Assembly (NCBI RefSeq): GCF_000518665.1
Contig: NZ_JAEA01000002.1
Location: 124,001 to 188,000 of the forward strand
Reading direction: 5' to 3'
Origin: Microvirga flocculans ATCC BAA-817
Lineage (GTDB): Bacteria > Pseudomonadota > Alphaproteobacteria > Rhizobiales > Beijerinckiaceae
Length of the DNA stretch: 64,000 bases
The notes under the pieces are model-generated. The model saw nothing but the letters and a program-made list of their open reading frames with translations, did not search any database and had not been told where the DNA came from. The translations under genes were made by a program, and so were the position numbers. Below are positions 26,483 to 35,141 of this stretch, in pieces (the first letter of the stretch is position 1; each line of letters begins with the position of its first letter).

Positions 26483-27062
26483 CATTGGCGAGGGGCGTAT
26501 CATTGAGATGGCAGAAGGGGAGGGCAAAAAGCCCTCTCCCAAGCCTCGCAAGCCCCGCGCAAAGAAGCCGGGACCGAAGAGGGCAAAGCGAAAGAAGTCT
26601 CAGAGTAAATGGGGCATCAAGCAACCGGGGAAGGGACGTGGCAGACACGTTGGAACCTCCGTGAAGATGGCCCTGATTCCCGGCTATCGTGAATGGTGGA
26701 ATCTCCGCCAGAAGCAAAATTCAGAATACATGATTGGGTCGCGTTCGCGCCTTGGTGTCCCTGATGGGATGCGGAAGGCCGAGGCCCTGAAGGCATGGGC
26801 AGAAGCCCGAAGAAAGGCTGAAATTCACATGGCAAACATGAAAAAGGCTGGCCTCCTGCCCGATGATGAAATTGTGCAGAAGGCTACTCAGGCTACCCTC
26901 GAAATCCTTGAGGGGCCTATGAACCAAGATATGAAGCTCAAGGCTGCGCGTCAGCTTCTTGACTTCTACAAGGCGAAACCCGCCAGCAAGTCTGAGGTCA
27001 CTGTCAACGCCGCTGAGGCGTGGCTTGCATCTCTGGCTGAAGCTGAGGGTGACAAAGAGTAA
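26463..27062 (+). CDS. Probable terminase small subunit
   Basis: The 199-residue basic protein has a Lys/Pro-rich N-terminal tail (KKPSPKPRKPRAKKPGPKRA). A helical C-terminal part follows (EIVQKATQATLEILEGPM, MKLKAARQLLDFYKAKPA) that resembles the oligomerising region of small terminases. It is placed directly before the large terminase gene. DNA recognition for packaging is inferred from position, charge and helical pattern. Confidence 0.65.
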   Translation: MTKRLVNIGEGRIIEMAEGEGKKPSPKPRKPRAKKPGPKRAKRKKSQSKWGIKQPGKGRGRHVGTSVKMALIPGYREWWNLRQKQNSEYMIGSRSRLGVPDGMRKAEALKAWAEARRKAEIHMANMKKAGLLPDDEIVQKATQATLEILEGPMNQDMKLKAARQLLDFYKAKPASKSEVTVNAAEAWLASLAEAEGDKE

Positions 27063-27147
27063 CAAGAGATACCGTGGGGTCCTGCTTCCGTAGGTCTAAG
27101 ACAGGATAGCCAAGAGTCAGGCTTTTGCCCCGCCTCACGGTTCAACA

Positions 27148-27163
27148 CATACGACTTACTATG
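27148..27163 (+). promoter_or_regulatory. T7-like phage promoter P2
   Basis: CATACGACTTACTATG equals the family consensus and is identical to the site at 46320 on the other strand. It resembles T7 ATACGACTCACTATA closely. The ATG is also the likely terminase start codon, so the transcript it starts would have to begin at or after that codon. Confidence 0.6.
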
Positions 27164-28732
27164 GATCAGAAACTCATTGAAATCAGAAGGAGGCTCAAGG
27201 ACGAGTTCGCGTTCTACTCTCGTAGCGCGGTGAAGATTCGCACTAAGAGCGGCGACGTTCGCCCTCTGGTCCTCAACAAAGTTCAGCAAAAGTTGGATGA
27301 GGTTGTGGAGGCCCAATACAAGGCCACAGGGAAGGTGCGCGTCATCATCCTGAAGGCTCGTCAGCAGGGCTTGTCCACCTATACCTCCGCGAAGATTTAT
27401 TCTCGCATCTCACAAATGAAGGCCAAGAAGGGCCTCGTGGTCGCTCACAAGGCTGACTCCACTCGTGCGTTGTTCGATATGTACCAACGCATCCATGCGG
27501 AGATGCCTGAGCTTCTTAAGCCGTCCACGCGATATAGCTCCCGGCGGGAACTCGTGTTCGACAAGCTCGACTCAGGCTTGATCGTGGCGACCGCTGGTGG
27601 TGACGGTATCGCTCGTGGCGAGACGATCACACACTGTCACTTGTCCGAGGTCGCGTTCTGGCCTGTGGCTACCGCCGCAGACAACCTTAACGCTCTCCTC
27701 CAGGCAATTCCGAACCGCAAGGACACAGAGGTTTACGTCGAGTCCACCGCTAACGGTATGACTGGCGTGTTCTATGAACTCTGGCAGGGTGCTGTCAGGG
27801 GAGAGAACGGCTTCATTCCGTTCTTCAGCCCTTGGTTCGACTCCGATGAGTACCGTGAGCCTGTCCCTGAGGGATTTGAGCGCACGTATGAGGAGGAAGA
27901 ACTCGCAGAACTGTATGGTCTTGACGATGAACAGTTGATGTTCCGTCGCATCAAGATCGCACAGACCTCCCGCGAACAGTTCATGCAGGAGTACCCGTCG
28001 TGCGCTGATGAGGCGTTCATCACGTCTGGTCGCCCTGTGTTCAATCCAGAGCAAATCCAAGAGCTACTCCGCAACGCTCCCGAGCCTATCGCAAGAATGG
28101 CTGTTGAGGATGGAGTGCTGCGTGAGCATCCGAGAGGAGAATTGCTTGTCTATCATCCATTCGACCCCGCTGAGGTTTATACCATCGGCGCTGACGTGGG
28201 TATGGGCGTACGTGATGGTGACTATAGTGTGGCCCAAATCCTCGACTCCCGTAAGAGGCAAGTGGCTGTCTGGCGCGGTCTGGTGCATCCAGACTATTTC
28301 GCAGACATTCTTCAGGCTTTGGGGATTCACTACAATACCGCACGGATCGCACCAGAAAATAACAACCACGGCATCCTAACCGCTGTGCGACTTGGGCGCG
28401 ATCTTGCGTACCCAAATGTGTTCACTGAGGTCAACGAGGGTAAGCTGAACGATCAGCACACCATCGCTATCGGCTTCCGCACCAACGTCAAAACCAAGCC
28501 GCTGATTATCGACCGCTTACGTGCCGCTTGCCGCGAGTGTGAAATCGAAATCAACGACAAAGAGACGTTGCGCGAGATGCTTTCGTACATCGTGAACGAA
28601 GCAGGACAGATGGAGGCAGAGCCGGGGAACCACGACGACTGTGTGATGAGCCTCGCAATCGCCAACCATTGTCACGAAGGGAAGTTCACCCCGATCCATG
28701 TGACGGATGATTTTTACATCGAAGCTATTTAA
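27161..28732 (+). CDS. terL: Terminase large subunit
   Basis: The 523-residue packaging motor begins MDQKLIEIRRRL. The N-terminal ATPase has a Walker A-like KARQQGLST near residues 65-73 and a Walker B with glutamate in HLSEVAFW. The C-terminal RNase H-like nuclease has GADVGMGVRDGDYS near 346 and DDCVMSLAIANH near the end. It translocates DNA into the prohead through the portal encoded next. The ATG at 27161 has no obvious ribosome-binding site. An upstream TTG at 27125 is a possible alternative. Confidence 0.93.
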   Translation: MDQKLIEIRRRLKDEFAFYSRSAVKIRTKSGDVRPLVLNKVQQKLDEVVEAQYKATGKVRVIILKARQQGLSTYTSAKIYSRISQMKAKKGLVVAHKADSTRALFDMYQRIHAEMPELLKPSTRYSSRRELVFDKLDSGLIVATAGGDGIARGETITHCHLSEVAFWPVATAADNLNALLQAIPNRKDTEVYVESTANGMTGVFYELWQGAVRGENGFIPFFSPWFDSDEYREPVPEGFERTYEEEELAELYGLDDEQLMFRRIKIAQTSREQFMQEYPSCADEAFITSGRPVFNPEQIQELLRNAPEPIARMAVEDGVLREHPRGELLVYHPFDPAEVYTIGADVGMGVRDGDYSVAQILDSRKRQVAVWRGLVHPDYFADILQALGIHYNTARIAPENNNHGILTAVRLGRDLAYPNVFTEVNEGKLNDQHTIAIGFRTNVKTKPLIIDRLRAACRECEIEINDKETLREMLSYIVNEAGQMEAEPGNHDDCVMSLAIANHCHEGKFTPIHVTDDFYIEAI

Positions 28733-28751
28733 TCAATAAGAAAGGTCAATA

Positions 28752-30785
28752 ATGGCCCGAAAGGAACTATCTAACGAGCAAATCGGGACCCTGATCGACC
28801 GTAAGATTCATTCGGCTATCGGGGTCGCCGCTTCCAACCTCTCCAAAGAACGCGAGAGGGTGCTGAAGTACTACGATGGTGCGCTTCCGAAGCCTCAACA
28901 CGCTGGACAGTCCACCTACGTTTCCAATGACGTTTACGATAGCGTCGAAGCGATGAAGGCAGACCTTCTGGAAACCTTCGGAGGCTCCCAGGACAACGTG
29001 AAGTTTACGGCTCAGGGACCTGACGATGTTGAGGCTTGCCGTATCGCAACCGAGTACGTTTCATATATCTTCTACAGAAGGAACAACGGCTGGAAGGTTC
29101 TTCACGATCTTGTCGATGACGGCCTGAAGGCGCGTGTCGGCGTCGTGAAGGCGTATTGGGACGAAGATAAGGAATACGATGACGAGGAGTTTGAGGGTCT
29201 GGATGAACAGACCGTCCAGGCTCTCGTAGCTCAGGATGACGTTGAGGAGCTTGAGGCCGAGCATCAGGGCGATGGCACCTTTGCTGGTACGCTGTCGCGT
29301 GTGAAGGCTGATCGTTCCGGCGTCAAGGTTGAGAACGTTCCGCCTGAGGAGTTCATTGTTGAGCCTCAGGCCAAGTGCCTCCAGGGCTACTTCCATGGTC
29401 AGCGAACCCTTCTGACGAAGGACGAGCTTCGCCGGATGGGCATTGATACCAAGCCCCTCAAGGGCGTGGCCCCTGACGGTGGAGAGATTGCCGAGCAGGA
29501 TAACGAGACACAGACCCGCTTTGACCGCATCGGCTCTGGCTATCACCAGAACGATGATAGGGATGACGAGGACGCCAAGTACATCGTCTACGAGGTCTAC
29601 GACACGTTCACGAAGAAGAAGGGTGACCGCCCACGGCTCCACAAGGTAGTCATGGCTGGCGGTAAGGTCCTCCTCTGCGAAGAGGTTGATCGTACGCCGT
29701 TCAAGGTGTTCGTACCGCTCCGTATGGCTCATTCGTTTTGGGGAACGAACTTCGCTCAGAGGGTCATTCCCACACAGAACGCCCGTACGGTCCTCACTCG
29801 TGGTATCTTGGATCACACGTCCATCACGAATAACCCGCGATACACGGTTCTCCAGGGCGGCTTGACGAACCCGCGTGAGATGCTCGATGGCCGCTTAGGT
29901 GGTCTGGTGAATATCTCCCGGCCCGATGCCGTGAAGCCTCTTGAACAGTCCCCGCTTAACCCGTTCGTGTTCCAGACCCTTGAGATGCTCAAGCAGAACA
30001 AGGAGGAGACGACCGGCACTAGCTCGCTGTCGCAGGGCTTGAACAAGGACGCGATCAGTACTCAGAACTCTCAGGGACTCGTTGAGGACCTTGTGGACCT
30101 GAGTAAACAACGCGCCAAGGTCATCGCACGTAACCTTGCCGACTTCCTTCAGGAGCTTTGGTTTGAAATCTACAATCTCGTGATCGAGAACGACACTCGT
30201 GAGAGCGTCTTTGAGGTCGCGGGGAATTGGGTAGAGATTGATCCAAAGACGTGGATTGAGCGCAAAGACGCTACCGTGACCTTCCATCTTGGGAAGGGTG
30301 CGGCTGATGCCGAGGCCCTTAGCCTTGCTCAGTTGCTCACGATGGCGACCGCCGATCCCGACCTATCCCGCATGATCCATGCGAAGAAGAAGTACAACAT
30401 CGCCACTCACATTCTGCGACTGAAGGGCCACAAGAACCATCAGGACTTCATTGAGAACCCTGACGATCTTCCGCCTCCTCAGCCCGACCCGCAGCTACAG
30501 CTTCAGCTTCAGGAGATGCAGCTTCGGAACCGTGAGCTTGAGGTCAAGGTGCAGCTTGCCGAGATGAAGGTGCGTGAGGCCGAGATGAAGGCTCAGATCG
30601 CTATTCTTCAGGCACAGGTTGAGGCTCAGAAGCTTCCGCTTGAGCAAGAACTGGCTATCGCAGACTCGCATCGTAAGGACCTTCAGGTGGCTAACGAAAT
30701 CGACGTGTCGCAGCGTGAGCTTGATATTGTCGAGAAGGCCCCTCAGGTCGAACCCGCGAAGGCAATCGTGTCTCCCAACTCATAA
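28752..30785 (+). CDS. Portal protein
   Basis: The 677-residue protein has the T7-like portal pattern: a helical N-terminus (RERVLKYYDGALPKPQHAG), STYVSNDVYDSVEAMKADLLETFGG near residues 55-80, acidic insertions near 135-190, and TGTSSLSQGLNKDAIS near 415. The C-terminus is a long glutamine-rich helix of the barrel type. It should form the dodecameric DNA channel at one vertex of the head. It follows terL by 19 bp with an AAGAAAGG ribosome-binding site. Confidence 0.88.
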   Translation: MARKELSNEQIGTLIDRKIHSAIGVAASNLSKERERVLKYYDGALPKPQHAGQSTYVSNDVYDSVEAMKADLLETFGGSQDNVKFTAQGPDDVEACRIATEYVSYIFYRRNNGWKVLHDLVDDGLKARVGVVKAYWDEDKEYDDEEFEGLDEQTVQALVAQDDVEELEAEHQGDGTFAGTLSRVKADRSGVKVENVPPEEFIVEPQAKCLQGYFHGQRTLLTKDELRRMGIDTKPLKGVAPDGGEIAEQDNETQTRFDRIGSGYHQNDDRDDEDAKYIVYEVYDTFTKKKGDRPRLHKVVMAGGKVLLCEEVDRTPFKVFVPLRMAHSFWGTNFAQRVIPTQNARTVLTRGILDHTSITNNPRYTVLQGGLTNPREMLDGRLGGLVNISRPDAVKPLEQSPLNPFVFQTLEMLKQNKEETTGTSSLSQGLNKDAISTQNSQGLVEDLVDLSKQRAKVIARNLADFLQELWFEIYNLVIENDTRESVFEVAGNWVEIDPKTWIERKDATVTFHLGKGAADAEALSLAQLLTMATADPDLSRMIHAKKKYNIATHILRLKGHKNHQDFIENPDDLPPPQPDPQLQLQLQEMQLRNRELEVKVQLAEMKVREAEMKAQIAILQAQVEAQKLPLEQELAIADSHRKDLQVANEIDVSQRELDIVEKAPQVEPAKAIVSPNS

Positions 30786-30807
30786 CAATAAATAAGGAGA
30801 AACTTTT

Positions 30808-31638
30808 ATGACGACTTCGCGTACGCCGCGACAGGCGATTGTGGAGTTCTGGAACTCGCTGCCGTCTCTTAGCGGCTTCGGTCAGGCCATGGCGACCAAC
30901 TCTGTGCCGCCAGCTATTGATCGACTTCCGCCAGTGAACGGACAGGCTTTTAGGGAAAACCTCCGCAGGGAGATGGGTATGCCGAATGGTGCCCCTCCTA
31001 GCGGAGGTAGCCTCCCCGGCACACGTCGATACCCGATGGCCGAGGACCCCATGACCGCTGGTGGCTCTCATTACGCCACAGGATCGGATGACCCCATGGG
31101 TCCTGGTGCTTACCCAAGCTCAGGGCCGCAGAGGATCACTCCTAGGGTCCCTAGAGGTCCCATCAGGCGTCCTCCTGCCCACACGGCTCCTGCGTCCCCT
31201 GGACCCGCTCAGGCGGCTCCTCAGGTGGCTCCACGCCCTGTGTTTGATGGAGGCGATGGGTGGATTTCGCCCGATCAGGCTGCGGCTCAGAACCGTGCGC
31301 TTCTTGAGGCTTCGGCCTCTGGTGCGGCTGGTCCTCAGTTCCAGGCTGGTGCGGCCACGACCCTCGCAGGGATGAACCCCAACGTTCAGACGAGCTACGC
31401 AAGTGGCTCCGGTAATCCGCCTCCCGGCTCTGGCCTGTTGGCGTTCCTGAACTCTGGCGCGATGCCTGTGTTCAAGGCGTCTGAGGTTGGCCCCACTGAT
31501 TGGCAGGGTCCTGTGCTGCCTCATGAGAACACCGGAAAGCGTGTGGGTGTCGTGGAAGGCTCTGTGGCGCATCAGTTCCAAGAGTCTCCAATGGGCAAGC
31601 TGGCTGGCTTGTTCGGTATCAACCCATTTGGAATGTAA
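30808..31638 (+). CDS. Proline/alanine-rich virion-block protein
   Basis: The 276-residue product is rich in Pro, Gly, Ala and Ser (RITPRVPRGPIRRPPAHTA and similar stretches) and has no recognised domain. An AAGGAG site precedes the ATG. It lies between portal and scaffold, where a head-associated protein would be expected. Low-complexity content makes homology calls unreliable, and its role is unknown. Confidence 0.6.
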   Translation: MTTSRTPRQAIVEFWNSLPSLSGFGQAMATNSVPPAIDRLPPVNGQAFRENLRREMGMPNGAPPSGGSLPGTRRYPMAEDPMTAGGSHYATGSDDPMGPGAYPSSGPQRITPRVPRGPIRRPPAHTAPASPGPAQAAPQVAPRPVFDGGDGWISPDQAAAQNRALLEASASGAAGPQFQAGAATTLAGMNPNVQTSYASGSGNPPPGSGLLAFLNSGAMPVFKASEVGPTDWQGPVLPHENTGKRVGVVEGSVAHQFQESPMGKLAGLFGINPFGM

Positions 31639-31731
31639 CGAATATGGCTTCCCCCTCTGCTTCGGCATGGGGAGGCTCTCTCAACAATGCTCCTCACGCC
31701 TCTCATGGAAGCGCACCCGAGGAGCTACTTT

Positions 31732-31809
31732 CAGGGAGTACGAGAGCCTGGTTTCATCTACGTGCCTTGGACGCACGTAACGCTGGTTCAAATCCAGCCT
31801 CCCTGACCA
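31732..31809 (+). tRNA. Phage tRNA, probably tRNA-Pro (UGG)
   Basis: A cloverleaf can be built. The acceptor stem CAGGGAG pairs with CTCCCTG, followed by A and an encoded CCA. The anticodon stem CGTGC/GCACG has the loop CTTGGAC, giving anticodon TGG. The T arm is GCTGG-TTCAAAT-CCAGC. The D loop contains the usual GG (CCTGGTTT), but only about three D-stem pairs (AGA/TCT) form. The D arm is therefore weak, as in some phage tRNAs. The gene lies in an otherwise empty 187-bp gap of the late operon. Confidence 0.7.
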
Positions 31810-31825
31810 ACCATCAGGAGGTCTA

Positions 31826-32116
31826 ATGACAGACCAAATGACTGACTCCGAAGTGATTACATGGGGTGATCTAGCGGAGTCCCTAATCAATAACCCCGCA
31901 TACATCGAACTGTACGATAGGATCACGATGGACTTGGCTAAGGAAATGCTCGCCTCGTCCATGCACGAGAAAGAGTACAGAGACGATCTTTTCGCAACCT
32001 ACAACGGGATGAGAGCTTTCGCCAACCGTCTCGTGAATATGGTCGAAGCCAAGCAAACTGTCCTCCAGCGCATTGATGAGGAGAACGGCATCGAACCAGA
32101 TTTTGAAAATGAATAA
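31826..32116 (+). CDS. Small virion-block protein
   Basis: The 96-residue acidic, helical protein begins MTDQMTDSEVITWGDLAESL and has an AGGAGG ribosome-binding site. It lies between the tRNA and the scaffold gene. No family is recognised. A minor head or assembly protein is the simplest guess from position. Confidence 0.6.
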   Translation: MTDQMTDSEVITWGDLAESLINNPAYIELYDRITMDLAKEMLASSMHEKEYRDDLFATYNGMRAFANRLVNMVEAKQTVLQRIDEENGIEPDFENE

Positions 32117-32129
32117 GGACTGACAACTA

Positions 32130-33191
32130 ATGTCTCAAGCTATCGGAAACGACGCTTTTAATGATTCCGGCCTCGATATTGATGGGGCCGCTGACGAACT
32201 CATGAAACTCTGGATGCCAGACGACGCTCATGATGAGCCATCGGATGAACCGGAGGATGAGGACAATGACGAGGACCTGATCGAAGATGAGGACGAGTCT
32301 GACGAGGATTCCGCTGACGAGCTAGATGAATCGGATGACGAGGACGAGTCGGATGAGGACGAAGAGGAAGCTGACGAGGACGATGAGGACTCCGATGAGG
32401 ACGACGATGAGCCTAAGAAGGGCAAGCGCCTCAAGGACGACGATATCGTTTCGGTGAAGGTTGGTGACGAGGACATTGATGTTCCCGTTAAGGACCTGAA
32501 GCGCCTCTACGGCCAGGAGAAGGCTCTCACACAGAAGTCTATGGAAGTCGCTGAGACTCGCAAGACTCTTGAATCCCTCAGTGAGCGGCATGTTGCTGCC
32601 GCAGAAGCTCTCCATCAGAGGGCGCTTAAGCGATTTGAACCCTACGCCAAGATTGATTGGGCACTCGCTGTCAAGGAATTGGACACGGAAGAGTATAAGG
32701 CGCTTCGTGATGAAGCTACCAGAGCGTACGAGGACGTGCAGTTCTACGAGCAGGAGGTCGATAACTACCTTGGCGAACTGAAGAAGGCGCGTGAGAACGA
32801 GCGTATGAACACCGCTCGTAAGACGCTTGCCGCGCTTCGTGATCCCAAGTCGGGCATCAAGGGCTTTAACGAGAAAATGTATCAGGAGATGGGGAAGTAT
32901 GCCGTCGAGAACGGTATGACCCCTGAGCAATTCGCCTCGATTGTCGAGGAGGCTCCCCTGCGTTTCATCGCCAAGGCCATGCTGCTTGATAGGGGGAAGG
33001 CGAAGGTCGTTACGAAGAAGATCGACAAGAAGAACAAGAAGATCGTGAAGTCTCGTACGGCTCCTTCGGTGACGAAGCAGACCTTCAGCAAATCGAAGAA
33101 GAACGACTATCTCAACCGTCTGCGTAGGACGGGTAGCGTCGAGGACGCTGCGGAGGCGCTTCTGGCTGGGTGGATGTCAGACGACGACTAA
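32130..33191 (+). CDS. Capsid assembly scaffolding protein
   Basis: The 353-residue protein sits directly before the major capsid gene. Residues 30-95 are almost entirely Asp, Glu and Ser (PEDEDNDEDLIEDEDESDED and onward). The rest is helical and charged, with a basic C-terminus (KKIDKKNKKIVKSRTAPSV). Acidic N-terminus, helical middle and basic end fit T7 gp9-like scaffolds that bind capsid subunits and leave the prohead. The acidic run is encoded by a GA-rich near-repeat (32228-32410). Confidence 0.82.
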   Translation: MSQAIGNDAFNDSGLDIDGAADELMKLWMPDDAHDEPSDEPEDEDNDEDLIEDEDESDEDSADELDESDDEDESDEDEEEADEDDEDSDEDDDEPKKGKRLKDDDIVSVKVGDEDIDVPVKDLKRLYGQEKALTQKSMEVAETRKTLESLSERHVAAAEALHQRALKRFEPYAKIDWALAVKELDTEEYKALRDEATRAYEDVQFYEQEVDNYLGELKKARENERMNTARKTLAALRDPKSGIKGFNEKMYQEMGKYAVENGMTPEQFASIVEEAPLRFIAKAMLLDRGKAKVVTKKIDKKNKKIVKSRTAPSVTKQTFSKSKKNDYLNRLRRTGSVEDAAEALLAGWMSDDD

Positions 33192-33246
33192 TCACCCCCA
33201 AATTTTCATCCCATAACATAGTAAAACAAGAAGGATAATAACTACT

Positions 33247-34137
33247 ATGGCTCAGTTCAAGACCTACGATCAGGTTGGCGATAAGGAGGACGTGTCCAAC
33301 ATCATCTCCAACCTGACCCCGACCCGTACGCCGTTCACTTCCGGTATCGGCACGGAGTCGATCCACAACACCCTCTTCCAGTGGCAGGAGGATGAACTCC
33401 GCGCTGTGCAGGAGAACGCTCAGGTCGAAGGCTTCACCGCTCAGGACGCTACGCTGTCTCCGACCCGTATGCGGAACAACGTCACGCAGATCCTCGAAAA
33501 GACCATCAAGGTCTCTGGATCGGCTGACAAGCGCGATACCTATGGCCGCGCCAAGGAGTCTGCCTACCAGATGGGTAAGGCTATGGCCGAGGTTAAGCGC
33601 GATTTGGAACACGCTGCCATCGGTACGGGCCAGACCAAGGTTGAGGGTGACTCTAACACCGCCCGTAAGTTCGCTGGCTTCCAGGCCCAGGTTGACTCCA
33701 CGCACATCGTTGAGGAGGCGTTCGGCGGTCTGACCGAGGGCAAGCTCCTGAGCACCCTCCAGCTTCTCTGGAACGCTGGTGCGGAGCCGAACGCTGTCAT
33801 GGTGACGGGTGACAACGCTATCCGCGTTGCCGAGTTCGCCAAGGCTTCGGGCCGTCAGCGCAACGTCGATGCTGAGACGAAGATCGTGAACGCGATCGAC
33901 CTCTACGTGTCGCCGTTCGGTAAGGTGGCGATCCAGCTTAACCGCTTCCTGAAGGCGGGTGATACCCTCGTGTATGACCCTGCGGATTGGAAGCTGGCTG
34001 TGTTCCGCAACTGGTTCCGTGAGACGCTGGCGAAGGACGGCGACTCGACCAAGATGATGGTCGTGGGCGAGTTCTCGCTGAAGCACAAGAACTACAAGGC
34101 TTCTGCGGTTATCCGCGAGGCTGCGTCTGAGGGCTAA
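33247..34137 (+). CDS. Major capsid protein (SU10/DUF5309-like)
   Basis: The 296-residue protein begins MAQFKTYDQVGDKEDVSNII, with SNLTPTRTPFTSGIGTES next. This is the pattern of SU10-type major capsid proteins with the HK97 fold: 'sniisnl.Pt.TPf.sgig', then a long helix and a beta domain. It follows the scaffold gene and is followed at once by a strong terminator, the same place as T-phi after gene 10 in T7. The coding sequence is intact. Confidence 0.88.
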   Translation: MAQFKTYDQVGDKEDVSNIISNLTPTRTPFTSGIGTESIHNTLFQWQEDELRAVQENAQVEGFTAQDATLSPTRMRNNVTQILEKTIKVSGSADKRDTYGRAKESAYQMGKAMAEVKRDLEHAAIGTGQTKVEGDSNTARKFAGFQAQVDSTHIVEEAFGGLTEGKLLSTLQLLWNAGAEPNAVMVTGDNAIRVAEFAKASGRQRNVDAETKIVNAIDLYVSPFGKVAIQLNRFLKAGDTLVYDPADWKLAVFRNWFRETLAKDGDSTKMMVVGEFSLKHKNYKASAVIREAASEG

Positions 34138-34173
34138 TCCCCTCAGTCGCCTTAGTTCGTAAGGTCAATCAAT

Positions 34174-34207
34174 GGGACTCCTAGGAAACCCCTAGGGGTC
34201 CCTTTTT
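34174..34207 (+). terminator. Strong terminator after the major capsid gene
   Basis: A 12-bp stem (GGGACTCCTAGG / CCTAGGGGTCCC, one G-T pair) with an AAACC loop is followed by TTTTT. It lies 36 bp after the capsid stop and directly before promoter P3. Confidence 0.9.
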
Positions 34208-34223
34208 CATACGAGTGACTATG
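34208..34223 (+). promoter_or_regulatory. T7-like phage promoter P3
   Basis: CATACGAGTGACTATG matches the consensus in 13 of 16 positions and lies immediately after the capsid terminator. It could restart transcription for adaptor and fibre genes. Its ATG is the likely start codon of the next gene. Confidence 0.5.
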
Positions 34224-34517
34224 ACACAACTGATTATCGACTCCGATTATGCGTTTGGTGAGAACGCCGATGGGCTGTTCATCGAACACAAGCAGGAAAT
34301 CACGCAGAGCTTCTTAGACCGACTTAAGGAGGCCCGTAATGGGTCCACACAAGGTCCTGCGGGAGAGTTCCATCTCGCCGCTTCTATTCCGACCGTTGTG
34401 TACGAGAAATGGCTCCGCGAGGGGTACGACGTGGCCCAAGAGCCGATCAGCAAGACCCTCGCAAAGCTCCGCGCCGAGCATCTCGATTACTTCATTGCCA
34501 CAGATAAGAGATTGTAA
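34221..34517 (+). CDS. Small head-tail block protein
   Basis: The 98-residue product begins MTQLIIDSDYAFGENADG and has no recognised motif. It lies between the capsid terminator and the adaptor gene, which starts 3 bp after its stop. The start overlaps promoter P3, and a GTG two codons upstream (34215) is also possible. A minor structural role is inferred from position. Confidence 0.6.
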   Translation: MTQLIIDSDYAFGENADGLFIEHKQEITQSFLDRLKEARNGSTQGPAGEFHLAASIPTVVYEKWLREGYDVAQEPISKTLAKLRAEHLDYFIATDKRL

Positions 34518-34520
34518 CGA

Positions 34521-35141
34521 ATGAATTACGGAGAGCTTCAAACCCTTTTCAGGTCGCGGCTTAATCGCCGTGACGTAACACCTACTCAGGTGCAGGACTT
34601 TATCAAAACTTCGATCCAGAGGACACAGAGGCTCCTCCGCACTCCAGGCTCCGAGGTAGCCACTGAGGTAACTATCACTGACGAGTACAACGGCTTTGCC
34701 ATTCCCGGTGACTTCCTCCAGCTTGTCGCTCTGATCGCAGATGATGACCACGAGATTATCCGTACGAACCTCACGAACGCCCTGAGGCGCTCAAAGAACC
34801 AAGGTTCCCCTCGTGTGTTCGCAAGAAACCGTGACAAGCTCGTGCTTGGTCCCCGGCCTCTACCGGGTAGCATCATCACGATTGTCTACCATGCAGATTT
34901 CAGCGCCCTCTATGACGCTACCGATGAGAACTGGCTCACGCAGATTGCGCCAGACGTGATTATCAACGGTGCCCTTGAGGACGCCTGTACTCACTTTAAC
35001 GATCCCCGCGCCGACCGCTTCGAGACGAAGTTCACGCAAGGCATCGTTGACCTGAACCTGATGGCTCAGGCTGACGAAACCACGAACGCCTCCGTGGAGC
35101 CGGGGTATTCCCTTGATTACGCAAGCGAGGAGGGCTTCTAA
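34521..35141 (+). CDS. Head-tail adaptor (T7 gp11-like tail tubular protein A)
   Basis: The 206-residue protein begins MNYGELQTLFRSRLNRRDVT. It has the adaptor pattern of an N-terminal helix pair (VQDFIKTSIQRTQRLLRTPG), then FAIPGDFLQLVALIADD and a beta-rich segment (KLVLGPRPLPGSIITIVYHA). The C-terminal part is helical. It should join the portal to the nozzle. Its stop overlaps the next start (TAATG). Confidence 0.8.
   Translation: MNYGELQTLFRSRLNRRDVTPTQVQDFIKTSIQRTQRLLRTPGSEVATEVTITDEYNGFAIPGDFLQLVALIADDDHEIIRTNLTNALRRSKNQGSPRVFARNRDKLVLGPRPLPGSIITIVYHADFSALYDATDENWLTQIAPDVIINGALEDACTHFNDPRADRFETKFTQGIVDLNLMAQADETTNASVEPGYSLDYASEEGF

Noticed and set aside
31644-31826. 60-codon frame between the proline-rich gene and the 96-residue gene
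   Set aside because: It runs through the whole tRNA gene and has no ribosome-binding site of note. The tRNA explains the DNA better.
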